A DNA stretch of 62,194 nucleotides, from assembly GCA_964548855.1 (NCBI GenBank), contig CAZJSR010000010.1, positions 1-62,194 on the forward strand, written 5' to 3'. The notes beneath the pieces were generated by a model, which saw only the letters and a list, made by a program, of their open reading frames with translations, was not told the origin of the DNA and ran no database searches. The first letter of the stretch is position 1; each line of letters opens with the position of its first letter. The stretch comes from UBA3206 sp964548855. GTDB taxonomy: Bacteria; Bacillota_I; Bacilli_A; Acholeplasmatales; Anaeroplasmataceae. Made by a program: the position numbers and the translations under genes. Positions 44,704-53,512 of this stretch are shown here, one piece after another.

Positions 44704-45981
44704 ATGATTAATAAATTATGTGATTTCTTAGATTCTAGTCCTACGGCATTTAACGCTGTAGATAATGTAAGAAAAATATTAAAAAAAGAAGGTTTTATTG
44801 AATTATTTGAAACAAAAGATTTTGATATTAAAAAGAACTCAAAATATTTTATAATAAGAAATAATTCATCAATTATAGCTTTTAATATTCCAAGTGATAT
44901 TAAAACATCAATAAAAATGATTGCATCACATACTGATTCTCCTTCTTTAAAAATTAAACCTAATTTTAAAATAGAAAAATTTAATACTAATTTAATAAAA
45001 ACTGAACCTTATGGTGGACTTATTTATTCTTCTTGGTTTGATAGACCTTTAGGTGTGGCAGGAAGAGTTATGTTAAATAAAGATAACAAAATATTAGAAA
45101 AGATAGTTAATATTAATAAAGATTTACTTGTAATCCCTAATTTATGTATTCATTTTAATAGAGAAATAAATAATGGATATAAATATGATCCTACAATTGA
45201 TCTTAATGCATTAATTTCTAATGATAGAAATTTATTTGATGTTTTAAAGGAGAATAATATAAATGAAGCAGATGTATTATCACATGATCTTTATTTATAT
45301 AATAGAGATAAGGCAAGAATAGTTGGTGCGAATAATGAATTTTTATTGTCACCTCGTTTAGATAATTTATCTAGTCTATATTTATCCTTAGAAGCATTTT
45401 TAAATTCAAATGATGATTCATTTAAGGTTTTTATATCATTTGATAATGAAGAAACAGGAAGTAGTTCTAAACAAGGAGCATGTAGCGATTTTTTAATTAA
45501 TATTCTAACAAGAATATATGAATCATTAGGATATGATAAGAATGATTTTTATAAATCACTTAGAAATAGTGTATTAATATCTGCCGATAATGCACACGCA
45601 CTTCATCCTAATTATATATCAAATTATGATATAGATAACGCACCAATACTAAATAAAGGATTTGCGATTAAGTTTAATGCCAGTCAACATTATACAACAG
45701 ATGCGATAACTAGCGCAATTGTTAAAAAGATATGTAAAAATAATAATATTCCATATCAAGATTATGCAAATAAAAGTAATATAAGAGGTGGAAGTACTTT
45801 AGGTAATTTATTATTATCTAGTGTTAGTATAAATATGGCTGATATCGGCCTTCCTCAACTTGCGATGCATTCAGCAAATGAACTTGTAGGAGTAAATGAT
45901 ATTATTTCTTATTACGATTTTATGAAACATTTTTACGAAACTAACATAAATATAGAAGAATTTGGTATTAATCTATACTAA
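44704..45981 (+). CDS. M18-family zinc aminopeptidase
   Basis: A 425-residue metallo-aminopeptidase of the aspartyl-aminopeptidase family. It opens with LCDFLDSSPTAFNAVDNV, and has the metal ligands in ASHTDSPSLKIKP, FDNEETGSSSKQGA, ADNAHALHPNY and the C-terminal AMHSANELVG. Removes N-terminal residues from peptides in the cytoplasm. The ATG at 44704 follows AAGGATGAT; the ATG at 44695 overlaps the thioesterase stop and is less well placed. Confidence 0.92.
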   Translation: MINKLCDFLDSSPTAFNAVDNVRKILKKEGFIELFETKDFDIKKNSKYFIIRNNSSIIAFNIPSDIKTSIKMIASHTDSPSLKIKPNFKIEKFNTNLIKTEPYGGLIYSSWFDRPLGVAGRVMLNKDNKILEKIVNINKDLLVIPNLCIHFNREINNGYKYDPTIDLNALISNDRNLFDVLKENNINEADVLSHDLYLYNRDKARIVGANNEFLLSPRLDNLSSLYLSLEAFLNSNDDSFKVFISFDNEETGSSSKQGACSDFLINILTRIYESLGYDKNDFYKSLRNSVLISADNAHALHPNYISNYDIDNAPILNKGFAIKFNASQHYTTDAITSAIVKKICKNNNIPYQDYANKSNIRGGSTLGNLLLSSVSINMADIGLPQLAMHSANELVGVNDIISYYDFMKHFYETNINIEEFGINLY

Positions 45982-46065
45982 AATTTAACATATAATTCAA
46001 ATAGTTTTAATTTCGACAAATTTTTTAAAAATAAATGTTATTCTATGTTTAAGCGGGGTGTAATT

Positions 46066-46380
46066 ATGGTAAATAATAGTTTAATTTTAAAATACATGAA
46101 TGGTAATATGAATTTATTTAAAAAAGTTGCGAGTTCGTTTATATATTCATATGAAAATTTCAGCAAAATTTATAATGATATGAATGACGATAATTTATAT
46201 CGCACAATTCATTCTCAAAAAGGAGTTAGTCTTAATTTAGGGCTTGAAGATATCTATCAAAGAGCTTCTGTGATATGTAGTGATTTAAAAAATAATCAAA
46301 AGAATTTAGATGAAATAGAAGAATATACATCATTACTTGATATTGCGATTGATGAACTTAAAGATATGTTAAAAAAATAG
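46066..46380 (+). CDS. Stand-alone HPt (histidine phosphotransfer) domain protein
   Basis: A 104-residue helical protein. IHSQKGVSLNLGLEDIYQRA matches the HPt active-site helix (HxxKGxxxNxG), with His49 as the predicted phosphorylation site, and a helix ending in a SDL motif follows. Such domains relay phosphate between histidine kinases and response regulators. No kinase or receiver gene is present in the window, so the partners are elsewhere. Start set by GGGGTG upstream. Confidence 0.75.
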   Translation: MVNNSLILKYMNGNMNLFKKVASSFIYSYENFSKIYNDMNDDNLYRTIHSQKGVSLNLGLEDIYQRASVICSDLKNNQKNLDEIEEYTSLLDIAIDELKDMLKK

Positions 46381-46408
46381 AATAATAGAGAAACCTCTAA
46401 TATTCTAT
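46371..46408 (-). terminator. Rho-independent terminator of rqcH
   Basis: Read on the minus strand, ATAGAATATTAGAG pairs with CTCTATTATTCTAT with one mismatch, then seven T follow. It overlaps the last codons of both convergent genes. Confidence 0.75.
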
Positions 46409-48055
46409 AATCTTTACGTCTAAAGTATTTAATAAATTAATATCAGGATCAATATAAATTGTCTTTTCGTTACTATATGTAACAAAGCAATTTCTTTTTC
46501 CTGGTATTTTTTTTATATATCTAACAAGGGTATAATTAACCATTACAGAAGAAGAGTCCTTCCATGGAGAATAAAGAGCTGCAAGAGATGCCGCAATTCT
46601 TATGTCATTTTCTGTAAGTGCATCTTTTTTTCTTACAACTACATGACTTCCAGGTCCTTGTGCAACATGGAACCAATATTCATTAGAGTTGGCTAATTTA
46701 TGAGTGATTATTTCATTTTGAATATTGTTTTTTCCGACTAATATTGAAGTATTATCATTTGTTATATATGATAATAATTTAGTTTTAGTTTTCTTTGTTT
46801 TTGTTTTGTTTGAATTTGTGATATATTTATAACCTTGTAATTCTTTTTGAATTTCTAATATATCAGAAATGTTAGAATTTTCAATTTGAGATTTTATGAT
46901 ATTGAAATATAAAATATCATCATTGGTTATATCAATTTGATTTGATATATGACTTAGGGCATTTTTTGATTTTTGATATTTTTTAAAATATAATTTTGAA
47001 TTATCAATAATATTATATCTTATGTCAAGAGGTATGATAATATTTTCATTTGTATAGTAATTAAGTACTTCAATTTCTTTAAATTTACCTTTAATATAAC
47101 TGTTTGCGATTAATAATTCACCATATAATTTATAATTAAGTGAATTAGAAGCGTCTTCATAATCAGATTTTAGTTTTACAAGTTTTGCGTTTAATTTATC
47201 TAATTGTCTTATAACAAAAAGTGATATATCATTTGTTTTTTGACGTATTCGTTCTTTTAAGGCTAATCCATAGAAGTGATTATCTAAAAGTTCTGACAGT
47301 GTTTCGTATTTTTTTTCTATTTTTTTATCAAGTTGATTTATATAAAAATCTAGTTTATTTTTATTTATAAAAGAAGAAGGTAAAACATCATTTTTAAGGA
47401 TATTATAAAATGTTAAAGGTGGGTCTATTGAATTTATAATATAATCACTTAACATAGGACATATTCCCATAAATGTATTTGTAATTTCACGTGAGTATAT
47501 AATATTATTAGTAATAAAAATATCTTTTATTTCATCAATAGTAAGATGATATGCATTTATTTTATTTGTCTCTAAAAATTGAAAATCTGCATTTGGAAAT
47601 AATGTTCTTTTAGAATCTATGGTATTTTGTTTTTTTAGGGCATCAATAATGATGTTATTTTTTAAAATGATCATATTAGAATATCTACCCATAATTTCAA
47701 TAATGATTTTTTTATGTTCAAGATCTCCTATTTCATTATGATTAGTTGTTTCAATCACAAAAACTCTATCTAATGAATTGGTATATATATTTGTAATTAT
47801 ACTACCTTCAAAATGCTTGCGAAGCAACATTGTAAAAGATTTTGGTTGATATGGAAATTCATAAGTTTTATTTGTAAGATGAATACGAGAGTATTCACTA
47901 GATGTTGATATTAGTAAATTATGATTTTTATAATTGCTTCTTATTTGAAAAATAAAATCTGTATCTGAAACTTCTTGAATTTTATTGATTTTTCCATTTA
48001 TTAAAAAATTTAATTCAAAAGATAATTTTTTTAAGAAAAGACCATCTATAGGCAT
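46397..48055 (-). CDS. rqcH: Ribosome-associated quality control factor RqcH (NFACT family)
   Basis: Binds stalled 50S subunits with peptidyl-tRNA and recruits tRNA-Ala to add C-terminal alanine tails marking the nascent chain for degradation. The 552-residue protein has the NFACT-N domain with Asp96-Arg97 (LDRVF) and Glu120-Ile-Met (EIMGRYSN), equivalent to the DR and EIM residues needed in Bacillus RqcH, a coiled-coil middle, and the NFACT-R domain with GPGSHVVVRKK. Older annotation calls it fibronectin-binding protein. The ATG at 48055 is preferred since a GTG four codons earlier is inside the AGAGGTGAT ribosome site. Confidence 0.92.
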   Translation of the reverse strand: MPIDGLFLKKLSFELNFLINGKINKIQEVSDTDFIFQIRSNYKNHNLLISTSSEYSRIHLTNKTYEFPYQPKSFTMLLRKHFEGSIITNIYTNSLDRVFVIETTNHNEIGDLEHKKIIIEIMGRYSNMIILKNNIIIDALKKQNTIDSKRTLFPNADFQFLETNKINAYHLTIDEIKDIFITNNIIYSREITNTFMGICPMLSDYIINSIDPPLTFYNILKNDVLPSSFINKNKLDFYINQLDKKIEKKYETLSELLDNHFYGLALKERIRQKTNDISLFVIRQLDKLNAKLVKLKSDYEDASNSLNYKLYGELLIANSYIKGKFKEIEVLNYYTNENIIIPLDIRYNIIDNSKLYFKKYQKSKNALSHISNQIDITNDDILYFNIIKSQIENSNISDILEIQKELQGYKYITNSNKTKTKKTKTKLLSYITNDNTSILVGKNNIQNEIITHKLANSNEYWFHVAQGPGSHVVVRKKDALTENDIRIAASLAALYSPWKDSSSVMVNYTLVRYIKKIPGKRNCFVTYSNEKTIYIDPDINLLNTLDVKIIEY

Positions 48056-48115
48056 ATAGTTTATCACCTCTTTTAAATTATATCATAAAATGCTATAATC
48101 GAAATGGTGGTTAAC

Positions 48116-48988
48116 ATGATTTTTAGAGAAATCGAATTATCTGAAATAAATAAAGTAGATAAAAATGATTTTATTAAAATAAAATACTCGGATAAAAGTG
48201 AACTTTTAAATTTTTTTAAATCAGGAGATTATAATCTATATATTCCTTCTATTTTTTTTAATAAATTAGATAATTTGTATGTAGAAGAGTTCGCAAGTAA
48301 ATTAGTTATAGATAATTATATAATATATCATGATTATAAACAGCCAGATAAAAAGATGCATAATTATATTTATTTAGAAGAATATAGTAAAAAAGATATT
48401 GATTGGTATTATAATTATGCTTTAAAAAATAAATATGAAACTATTTGTTATTTTATTAAAGATTATCTAGATATTCTTGATTTTAATGAATATGACGTTG
48501 ATATTCTTAACATAGGATATTTTGCTTCAGATATAAATGAACTAAATATAATACCAAATGTTCAAGCGAATGTGGTAAAAATGACTAATGAAAATGAAAT
48601 AGATTTTTTTATGGTTATGTATCTTGAATGTTTAAAGTATGGTGATAATTATGCCAAAATAAACGCTAATAGATATAAAGAAGTAATTTTAAATAATGAT
48701 TCTAAAATCGCATATTATTTTGTATATAAAGGGAATAAACCAATTGGTTTCTTAAGTGTTTTAGAATATGAAGATATTATTAAAATTGAAGATTTTTGTA
48801 TACTTAAATTATATAGAAACCAAGGATATGGGAAAACTTTATTTAAGGAAGTAATTGATATATATAAGAATAAAAAATATGTCTATCTTGCTGCTGATTT
48901 GGACGATACGGTAATTTCAATGTATGAAAATTGGGGATTTAAAAAGATTGGAAAATCATATTTTGTAATATTAAACGAGAAGTTATGA
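48116..48988 (+). CDS. GNAT-family N-acetyltransferase
   Basis: A 290-residue protein whose C-terminal ~140 residues form a GNAT domain: GNKPIGFLSVLEYED, IEDFCILKLYRNQGYGKTLFKEVI (the acetyl-CoA loop RxxGxG/A) and MYENWGFKKIG. The N-terminal half is poorly conserved and of unknown role. Substrate unknown. It lies opposite rqcH, separated by a short divergent promoter region. The ATG at 48116 is preferred (GGTGG upstream). Confidence 0.82.
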   Translation: MIFREIELSEINKVDKNDFIKIKYSDKSELLNFFKSGDYNLYIPSIFFNKLDNLYVEEFASKLVIDNYIIYHDYKQPDKKMHNYIYLEEYSKKDIDWYYNYALKNKYETICYFIKDYLDILDFNEYDVDILNIGYFASDINELNIIPNVQANVVKMTNENEIDFFMVMYLECLKYGDNYAKINANRYKEVILNNDSKIAYYFVYKGNKPIGFLSVLEYEDIIKIEDFCILKLYRNQGYGKTLFKEVIDIYKNKKYVYLAADLDDTVISMYENWGFKKIGKSYFVILNEKL

Positions 48989-49015
48989 TATAATAAATTA
49001 AAGGATGTGAAATAA

Positions 49016-49519
49016 GTGATACTAGATAATTATTTAATGACAGATGAAATTACAGAGGATGATATTTTAGATTTAGTGGAATCTAAAATACCTAATATTT
49101 ATTTTGTAGCTCCTATTTTAAATTTAAAAAATAATGAGTTCCAAGATAGAAAATATTTTGATTTATTCTCTAAAGTATTAATCTTAAGGGGAGAGGACAA
49201 AATTAAAGATATTTATGGATTATTATTCTTTTGGTTAAAAGATTTCAACCTTCCTGGTAGTTTACAAATTAGAGAGTTTTTAATAAGGTCTGAAAGAGTG
49301 AAATTTATGAGTGGTATTTATCAGTCAATTATATTAGCTCATGATGATAATGATGAAGAATGGTTAAGTAATTTACTTTCAACATTATCAGAAAGAGACA
49401 GTGGACCAATTGGTGATTTGTGTGAATATATGATTGATATGGAAGATTATGTCAATGATTATGAACAACTTCTTGACTTGATTGAAAAGGATCAAAACAT
49501 TAATGAATTTGAGGAATAA
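49016..49519 (+). CDS. Small protein of unknown function, DUF5071-like
   Basis: A 167-residue acidic, helical protein. LLFFWLKDFNLPGS, followed by an acid HDDNDEEWLSNLLSTL helix pair, resembles the WLQDMNWPG and D-x2-W pattern of DUF5071, a HEAT-like fold of unknown role. GTG start after AAGGATGTG. It ends in a terminator whose stem includes the stop codon. The family call is tentative. Confidence 0.5.
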   Translation: MILDNYLMTDEITEDDILDLVESKIPNIYFVAPILNLKNNEFQDRKYFDLFSKVLILRGEDKIKDIYGLLFFWLKDFNLPGSLQIREFLIRSERVKFMSGIYQSIILAHDDNDEEWLSNLLSTLSERDSGPIGDLCEYMIDMEDYVNDYEQLLDLIEKDQNINEFEE

Positions 49520-49539
49520 GATATTTATTCCTTTTTTTC
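49512..49539 (+). terminator. Rho-independent terminator
   Basis: AGGAATAA and TTATTCCT pair, followed by a run of T; the left arm includes the stop codon of the DUF5071-like gene. Confidence 0.8.
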
Positions 49540-49600
49540 TTTTATAAAAACGCCTTTTTTTCTTTTAAAATTCAAAAAAAATGAAATTAAATATTATTAA

Positions 49601-49629
49601 TTGAAAATAATAACGCTATTTGTTATACT
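49601..49629 (+). promoter_or_regulatory. Promoter of hom
   Basis: TTGAAA at 49601-49606 and TATACT at 49624-49629, with a 17-base spacer, 31 bases before the hom start. Confidence 0.7.
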
Positions 49630-49659
49630 TAAAAATGTAAATAAGGATGTGTATTTTTT

Positions 49660-50742
49660 ATGAAGCTTGGATTATTTGGATACGGAGTAATCGGAAGAGG
49701 TGTCTATACTCTTGTAGATAACTTAAAAAACAAATATAATCTAGAAATTAAAAAGGTATTTGATATGCCTTCAAAAAAAGATATTTTAGGAGATAAACTT
49801 GTTTGTGACATAAACGAGATTGCACAAGATCCTGAAATTGAAACAGTGTTTGAAGTATTAGGTGGACATGATTTACCATATGAAGTAATCACAAAATGCT
49901 TAAAACAAGGTAAAAATGTTATTACAGCCAATAAAGAAGTTGTAAGTATGCACTTACTTGAATTTATTGAATTAGCACATAATAATAATTGTTCATTTTT
50001 ATTTGAAGCGTCAGTAGGTGGAGGTATTCCAATTATTAGACCTTTAATAGATAATGTTAAGATTAATGATGTTAATCATATATTTGGTATTGTAAATGGA
50101 ACAACAAATTACATTTTAACAAAAATGTCAGATGAAGGTCTTTCATTTGAAGAAGCATTAGCACAAGCTAAAAAGAATGGATTTGCAGAAGCTAATCCAA
50201 CAGCTGACTTAGAAGGTCTTGATATTGTTAGAAAAATTAATATTTTATCATCAATTGCTTATAAAGGTGTTATTAATAATGAAGACATTTATCATTATGG
50301 TATAACTGGAGTTACTAAAGAAATTTTAAATGAAATTCAAAAACTTGGTTATGTGTTAAAATTTGTAGGTTCAAGTCATAATGATAATAATAATATTACT
50401 ATTAGAGTAGAACCGACAATGGTACCAGTAGGTCATCCTCTTTCATCAGTAAAGAACGAGTTTAATGCGATTGTGTTTACAGGAAGTACTAATGATACAT
50501 TAGAATTTTACGGAAAAGGTGCAGGTAGTATTCCTACTGCGACTGCGATTATTTCAGATTTAATTGCGATTGTAGAAAAAAGATCATATATAGAATTTAA
50601 AAATGAGAATAAGTTAATTGTTAATAAAAAACCTGTAAATCATAAATATTATGTTGTTGATTCTAATAATAATGCGTCATTTAAGGAAGGTTTATCAGAT
50701 ACTGAACTTATGGAATACAAATTCTATGCAAGAGTAATTTAA
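49660..50742 (+). CDS. hom: Homoserine dehydrogenase (short form without ACT domain)
   Basis: Reduces aspartate semialdehyde to homoserine for threonine and methionine. The 360-residue protein has GLFGYGVIGRGVY (Rossmann loop), VITANKEV, ASVGGGIPIIRPL, NGTTNYILTKM and the AEANPTADLEGLD motif of the substrate site, then the GAGSIPTATAI signature. Typical Gram-positive enzymes are ~430 residues with an ACT domain for threonine feedback; here the C terminus is a short tail, so that control is probably absent. No lysC, asd, thrB or thrC lies nearby. Confidence 0.93.
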   Translation: MKLGLFGYGVIGRGVYTLVDNLKNKYNLEIKKVFDMPSKKDILGDKLVCDINEIAQDPEIETVFEVLGGHDLPYEVITKCLKQGKNVITANKEVVSMHLLEFIELAHNNNCSFLFEASVGGGIPIIRPLIDNVKINDVNHIFGIVNGTTNYILTKMSDEGLSFEEALAQAKKNGFAEANPTADLEGLDIVRKINILSSIAYKGVINNEDIYHYGITGVTKEILNEIQKLGYVLKFVGSSHNDNNNITIRVEPTMVPVGHPLSSVKNEFNAIVFTGSTNDTLEFYGKGAGSIPTATAIISDLIAIVEKRSYIEFKNENKLIVNKKPVNHKYYVVDSNNNASFKEGLSDTELMEYKFYARVI

Positions 50743-50752
50743 TAAAATTGGT

Positions 50753-50779
50753 AGATCTCTTTGTTGAGATCTCTTTTTT
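50753..50779 (+). terminator. Rho-independent terminator of hom
   Basis: AGATCTC and GAGATCT pair around TTTGTT, followed by T residues. Confidence 0.8.
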
Positions 50780-50936
50780 ATAAATAAAAAGATTTATAAA
50801 AATAAACTATGAAAATTAATTTAATTTATTTTAAAAAAATACTACTCTAAATATTCATTTAATTGTATAATTAATTCGTAAATTGATTCATTATGGAAGG
50901 AGTAATAATTAATTAATTTTAATTATACGTGATTTT

Positions 50937-51527
50937 ATGCATTCAGTTAATCATATAGATGCAAAAAAAGCTTTAGAATGGCTTATAGAAGGTAATAAAG
51001 ATTATATATATTCTAAAAGTAATCATCAAGGAGATATCTCACTTGAAAAAAGAATACATACACATAAACACGGACAAAGTCCATTTGCGATAATTATAAC
51101 TTGTTCAGATTCAAGAGTTATACCTGAAAGTATATTTATGAAAGGTATTGGAGATTTATTTGTTATAAGACTTGCTGGAAATGTTATTGGTGATTTTGCA
51201 CTTGGTAGTATTGAGTATGCTGTGGGTCATTTAGGCTGTAAATTGATTATGGTAATGGGACATACGTCATGTGGGGCTGTTAGTGCATCACTTGATGGAA
51301 GTCATGATGGATATGTAGGTATGATTACAGATGAAATAAAAAAAGCAATAGGTCATATTAGAAATCCGCTTGCTGCAACAAAGAAAAATACCATGAATTC
51401 AGTATCAAAGATAAAAAGTAGTAATATCGTAAAACCTCTTTTAAAAGAAGGATTAGTTGTTATAGGAAGTATTTATCATACCTCAACAGGAGAAGTTGAA
51501 ATTATAGAAAAGAAGGCGAGAAAATGA
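50937..51527 (+). CDS. Beta-class carbonic anhydrase
   Basis: Zinc enzyme interconverting carbon dioxide and bicarbonate, 196 residues. Zinc ligands and the Asp-Arg dyad are all present: TCSDSR (Cys56, Asp58, Arg60) and GHTSCGA (His109, Cys112). GDLFVIRLAGN and SIEYAVGHLG are typical of the family. The start is odd: a strong AAGGAG lies 35 bases before the ATG, with only GTGAT close by, and no alternative standard start is available between them. Its end overlaps the DUF1294 gene by four bases. Confidence 0.92.
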   Translation: MHSVNHIDAKKALEWLIEGNKDYIYSKSNHQGDISLEKRIHTHKHGQSPFAIIITCSDSRVIPESIFMKGIGDLFVIRLAGNVIGDFALGSIEYAVGHLGCKLIMVMGHTSCGAVSASLDGSHDGYVGMITDEIKKAIGHIRNPLAATKKNTMNSVSKIKSSNIVKPLLKEGLVVIGSIYHTSTGEVEIIEKKARK

Positions 51528-51817
51528 ATTATATTAATTATATTTCAGTTATATATATAGTCTATTTAGTATTAATGTCTTTTGTTACATTTATTATGTT
51601 TAGAAGAGATAAGATTATAGCAAAAAAAAATAGCAATAATAGAATAAAAGAAAAAATACTTTTAGCACTTGTAGTATTTGGTGGTGCTATTGGAGGATAT
51701 TTTGGTCGTACTATAATGCATCATAAGACAGAAAAATCATATTTTTCTATTACAATATATTATTCAATGTTACTTCAAATTGCCATTGGTGCAATGTTAG
51801 TAATACTTTCAGTTTAG
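51524..51817 (+). CDS. DUF1294 membrane protein
   Basis: A 97-residue protein with two or three transmembrane helices. The family signature is visible: FRRDKIIAKKN, RIKEKILLALVVFGGAIGGYFG and MHHKTEKSYF. Function unknown. Translationally coupled to the carbonic anhydrase gene by a four-base overlap. Confidence 0.82.
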   Translation: MNYINYISVIYIVYLVLMSFVTFIMFRRDKIIAKKNSNNRIKEKILLALVVFGGAIGGYFGRTIMHHKTEKSYFSITIYYSMLLQIAIGAMLVILSV

Positions 51818-51827
51818 GAGGTTAATT

Positions 51828-52037
51828 ATGAGTAAAACATCTTTAGCAAAGTCTCATTCAACTGTTTCAAATTTCAAACTAACATCGATATGTTTACTTG
51901 CAAGTACTAGTGTTTCATTATTGTGGATCGGAATTTCATCTTTTAAAAAATATAATTCCTTAGGTATTTGTTTAATTATTGTAGGGGCATTACTTACATT
52001 AATATCTATTATTTTAATAAATAAATTTACAAGATAG
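51828..52037 (+). CDS. Small two-helix membrane protein
   Basis: A 69-residue protein with two transmembrane helices (about residues 17-36 and 46-65) and a short polar N terminus. AGGAGG precedes its ATG, so it is likely expressed. It sits in the same run of genes as the carbonic anhydrase, exonuclease and racemase. Not recognised. Confidence 0.6.
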   Translation: MSKTSLAKSHSTVSNFKLTSICLLASTSVSLLWIGISSFKKYNSLGICLIIVGALLTLISIILINKFTR

Positions 52038-52043
52038 AATATT

Positions 52044-52895
52044 ATGGTTAAAACAGGAATTTTATATAGTGTTGATATAAAAAATAGAATAATTTCTTTG
52101 AGAGAATCTAAAAGAATAATATTTTTCTTTTTATCTAAAGGATTGTTAAAGAAATATAAAAACTATTTATATAAAGGAAATTTGGTTTCTTTTGTATGTG
52201 ATGATAATAAGTTAATAAAACATGAACACCTAGGATATGAGGTAAAATATTTTAAGGAAATTTCAGTTCCAGGAAGATATGGAAAAGATATTTTATATTC
52301 TAAAAGAGACATAAAATTAGAATTGAAAAAATTTATCAACAACCTAAATAATTTATTATTTATAGATATTGAAATGACTATGCCTGAATACGGAATGTCT
52401 GGTAATTTTAGTAGTGAAATGATTCAAACGGGTTTTTTTATAACTGATAAAGATTTAAATATAATAGAAGAATATAATTATTATATTAAACCAACTGTTT
52501 CAAAATTCATATCTAAAAGAACAGAAGATTTTTTAAATATTGATTATGAGTTTCTATTAGATAATGGAATATCATATGATGTTTTTTATAATAAATATAA
52601 AGAATTATTAGATAAATATAAACCAGCAGTTATTGTGTTTGGAAAAAATGATAAATCATTTTTAGAAAAATCATTTAAAACGAATAATGTTAAATCGCTT
52701 AATAATGAAACTAGATTTGTTAATTTAAATCAACTTGTTAAAACGTTTTATGAACTCTCATCGGATCCAGGGCTTGTGAAAATATATGAAAATATGTATG
52801 GTATTTCTAAGATTGTACAAAAACATAATGCCCTAGAAGATGCTTATTATACTTATTATGTATATAAAAAATTTAAAGATGATGTAAATATGTAA
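52044..52895 (+). CDS. DEDDh 3'-5' exonuclease domain protein
   Basis: A 283-residue protein with a ~100-residue N-terminal extension of unknown function and a DEDDh exonuclease domain: FIDIEMT (Asp108, Glu110), a central GKNDKSFLEK motif (second Asp) and HNALEDAYYTYYVY (His and Asp of motif III). Related to the KapD/ERI-1-like exonucleases acting on RNA or DNA. The start is preceded only by AGATAG, a weak ribosome site. Follows the small membrane gene by six bases. Confidence 0.78.
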   Translation: MVKTGILYSVDIKNRIISLRESKRIIFFFLSKGLLKKYKNYLYKGNLVSFVCDDNKLIKHEHLGYEVKYFKEISVPGRYGKDILYSKRDIKLELKKFINNLNNLLFIDIEMTMPEYGMSGNFSSEMIQTGFFITDKDLNIIEEYNYYIKPTVSKFISKRTEDFLNIDYEFLLDNGISYDVFYNKYKELLDKYKPAVIVFGKNDKSFLEKSFKTNNVKSLNNETRFVNLNQLVKTFYELSSDPGLVKIYENMYGISKIVQKHNALEDAYYTYYVYKKFKDDVNM

Positions 52896-52922
52896 ATTAT
52901 CATATAATAATATGGTGATTAA

Positions 52923-53498
52923 ATGATTATTGGAATTATAGATTCTGGTGTTGGTGGTTTAGAGTTTTTAAAAGGAATTAACTTAAAAAAGAATAAGTAT
53001 ATATTAATTATGGATAAAGCCTTTTTTCCTTATGGAACAAAAAGTAAGGAATTTTTAATCAAAAGAACACTTTATTTATCGAGGTTATTATTTTCAAGAG
53101 GATGCGATTTTATAATCCTTGCGTGTAATACATTATCAATAATGGCACTAGATTTCGTTAAGGAAGTATATCCTAATATATCTGGAGTTATAGAATTACT
53201 AGGCAATAACTATAATAATGGATTATTTATCGCAAGTAGGAATACTATTAAATACGTTGATAAGAAAATAAAGGGAATAACTGTATTTGATGGACAGTAT
53301 TTTATTAATAAAATTGAGAATAAAACTATAAATGAAAATGATATTAATGCCTTGATAGAATTATCATTGAATTATGAGGTATTAATACTTGGATGTACAC
53401 ATTTTATAAAGATTAAAAAATATTTGAAAAATATTAAATATATAAGTCAAGATGAAGAATATTTAAAATTAAAAGAAAAAGAAAACTGCGAAAATTAA
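52923..53498 (+). CDS. murI: Short glutamate racemase-like protein
   Basis: A 191-residue member of the Asp/Glu racemase superfamily. GIIDSGVGGLEFL (catalytic Asp7-Ser8), FFPYGTKS, ACNT (Cys68) and LGCTHF (Cys158, His160) match MurI, which makes D-glutamate for peptidoglycan. Normal MurI is ~265 residues; the linker between the two lobes is about 70 residues shorter here. Both catalytic cysteines are present, so activity is plausible. A second, normal murI elsewhere cannot be excluded. AATATGGTGATT precedes the start. The terminator stem covers the stop codon. Confidence 0.8.
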   Translation: MIIGIIDSGVGGLEFLKGINLKKNKYILIMDKAFFPYGTKSKEFLIKRTLYLSRLLFSRGCDFIILACNTLSIMALDFVKEVYPNISGVIELLGNNYNNGLFIASRNTIKYVDKKIKGITVFDGQYFINKIENKTINENDINALIELSLNYEVLILGCTHFIKIKKYLKNIKYISQDEEYLKLKEKENCEN

Positions 53499-53512
53499 TT
53501 CGCAGTTTTTTT
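53483..53512. terminator. Terminator at the 3' end of murI
   Basis: AAACTGCGAA pairs perfectly with TTCGCAGTTT, followed by T residues on the plus strand; the stem abuts the 3' end of the minus-strand RNase J gene and may serve both. Confidence 0.8.
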
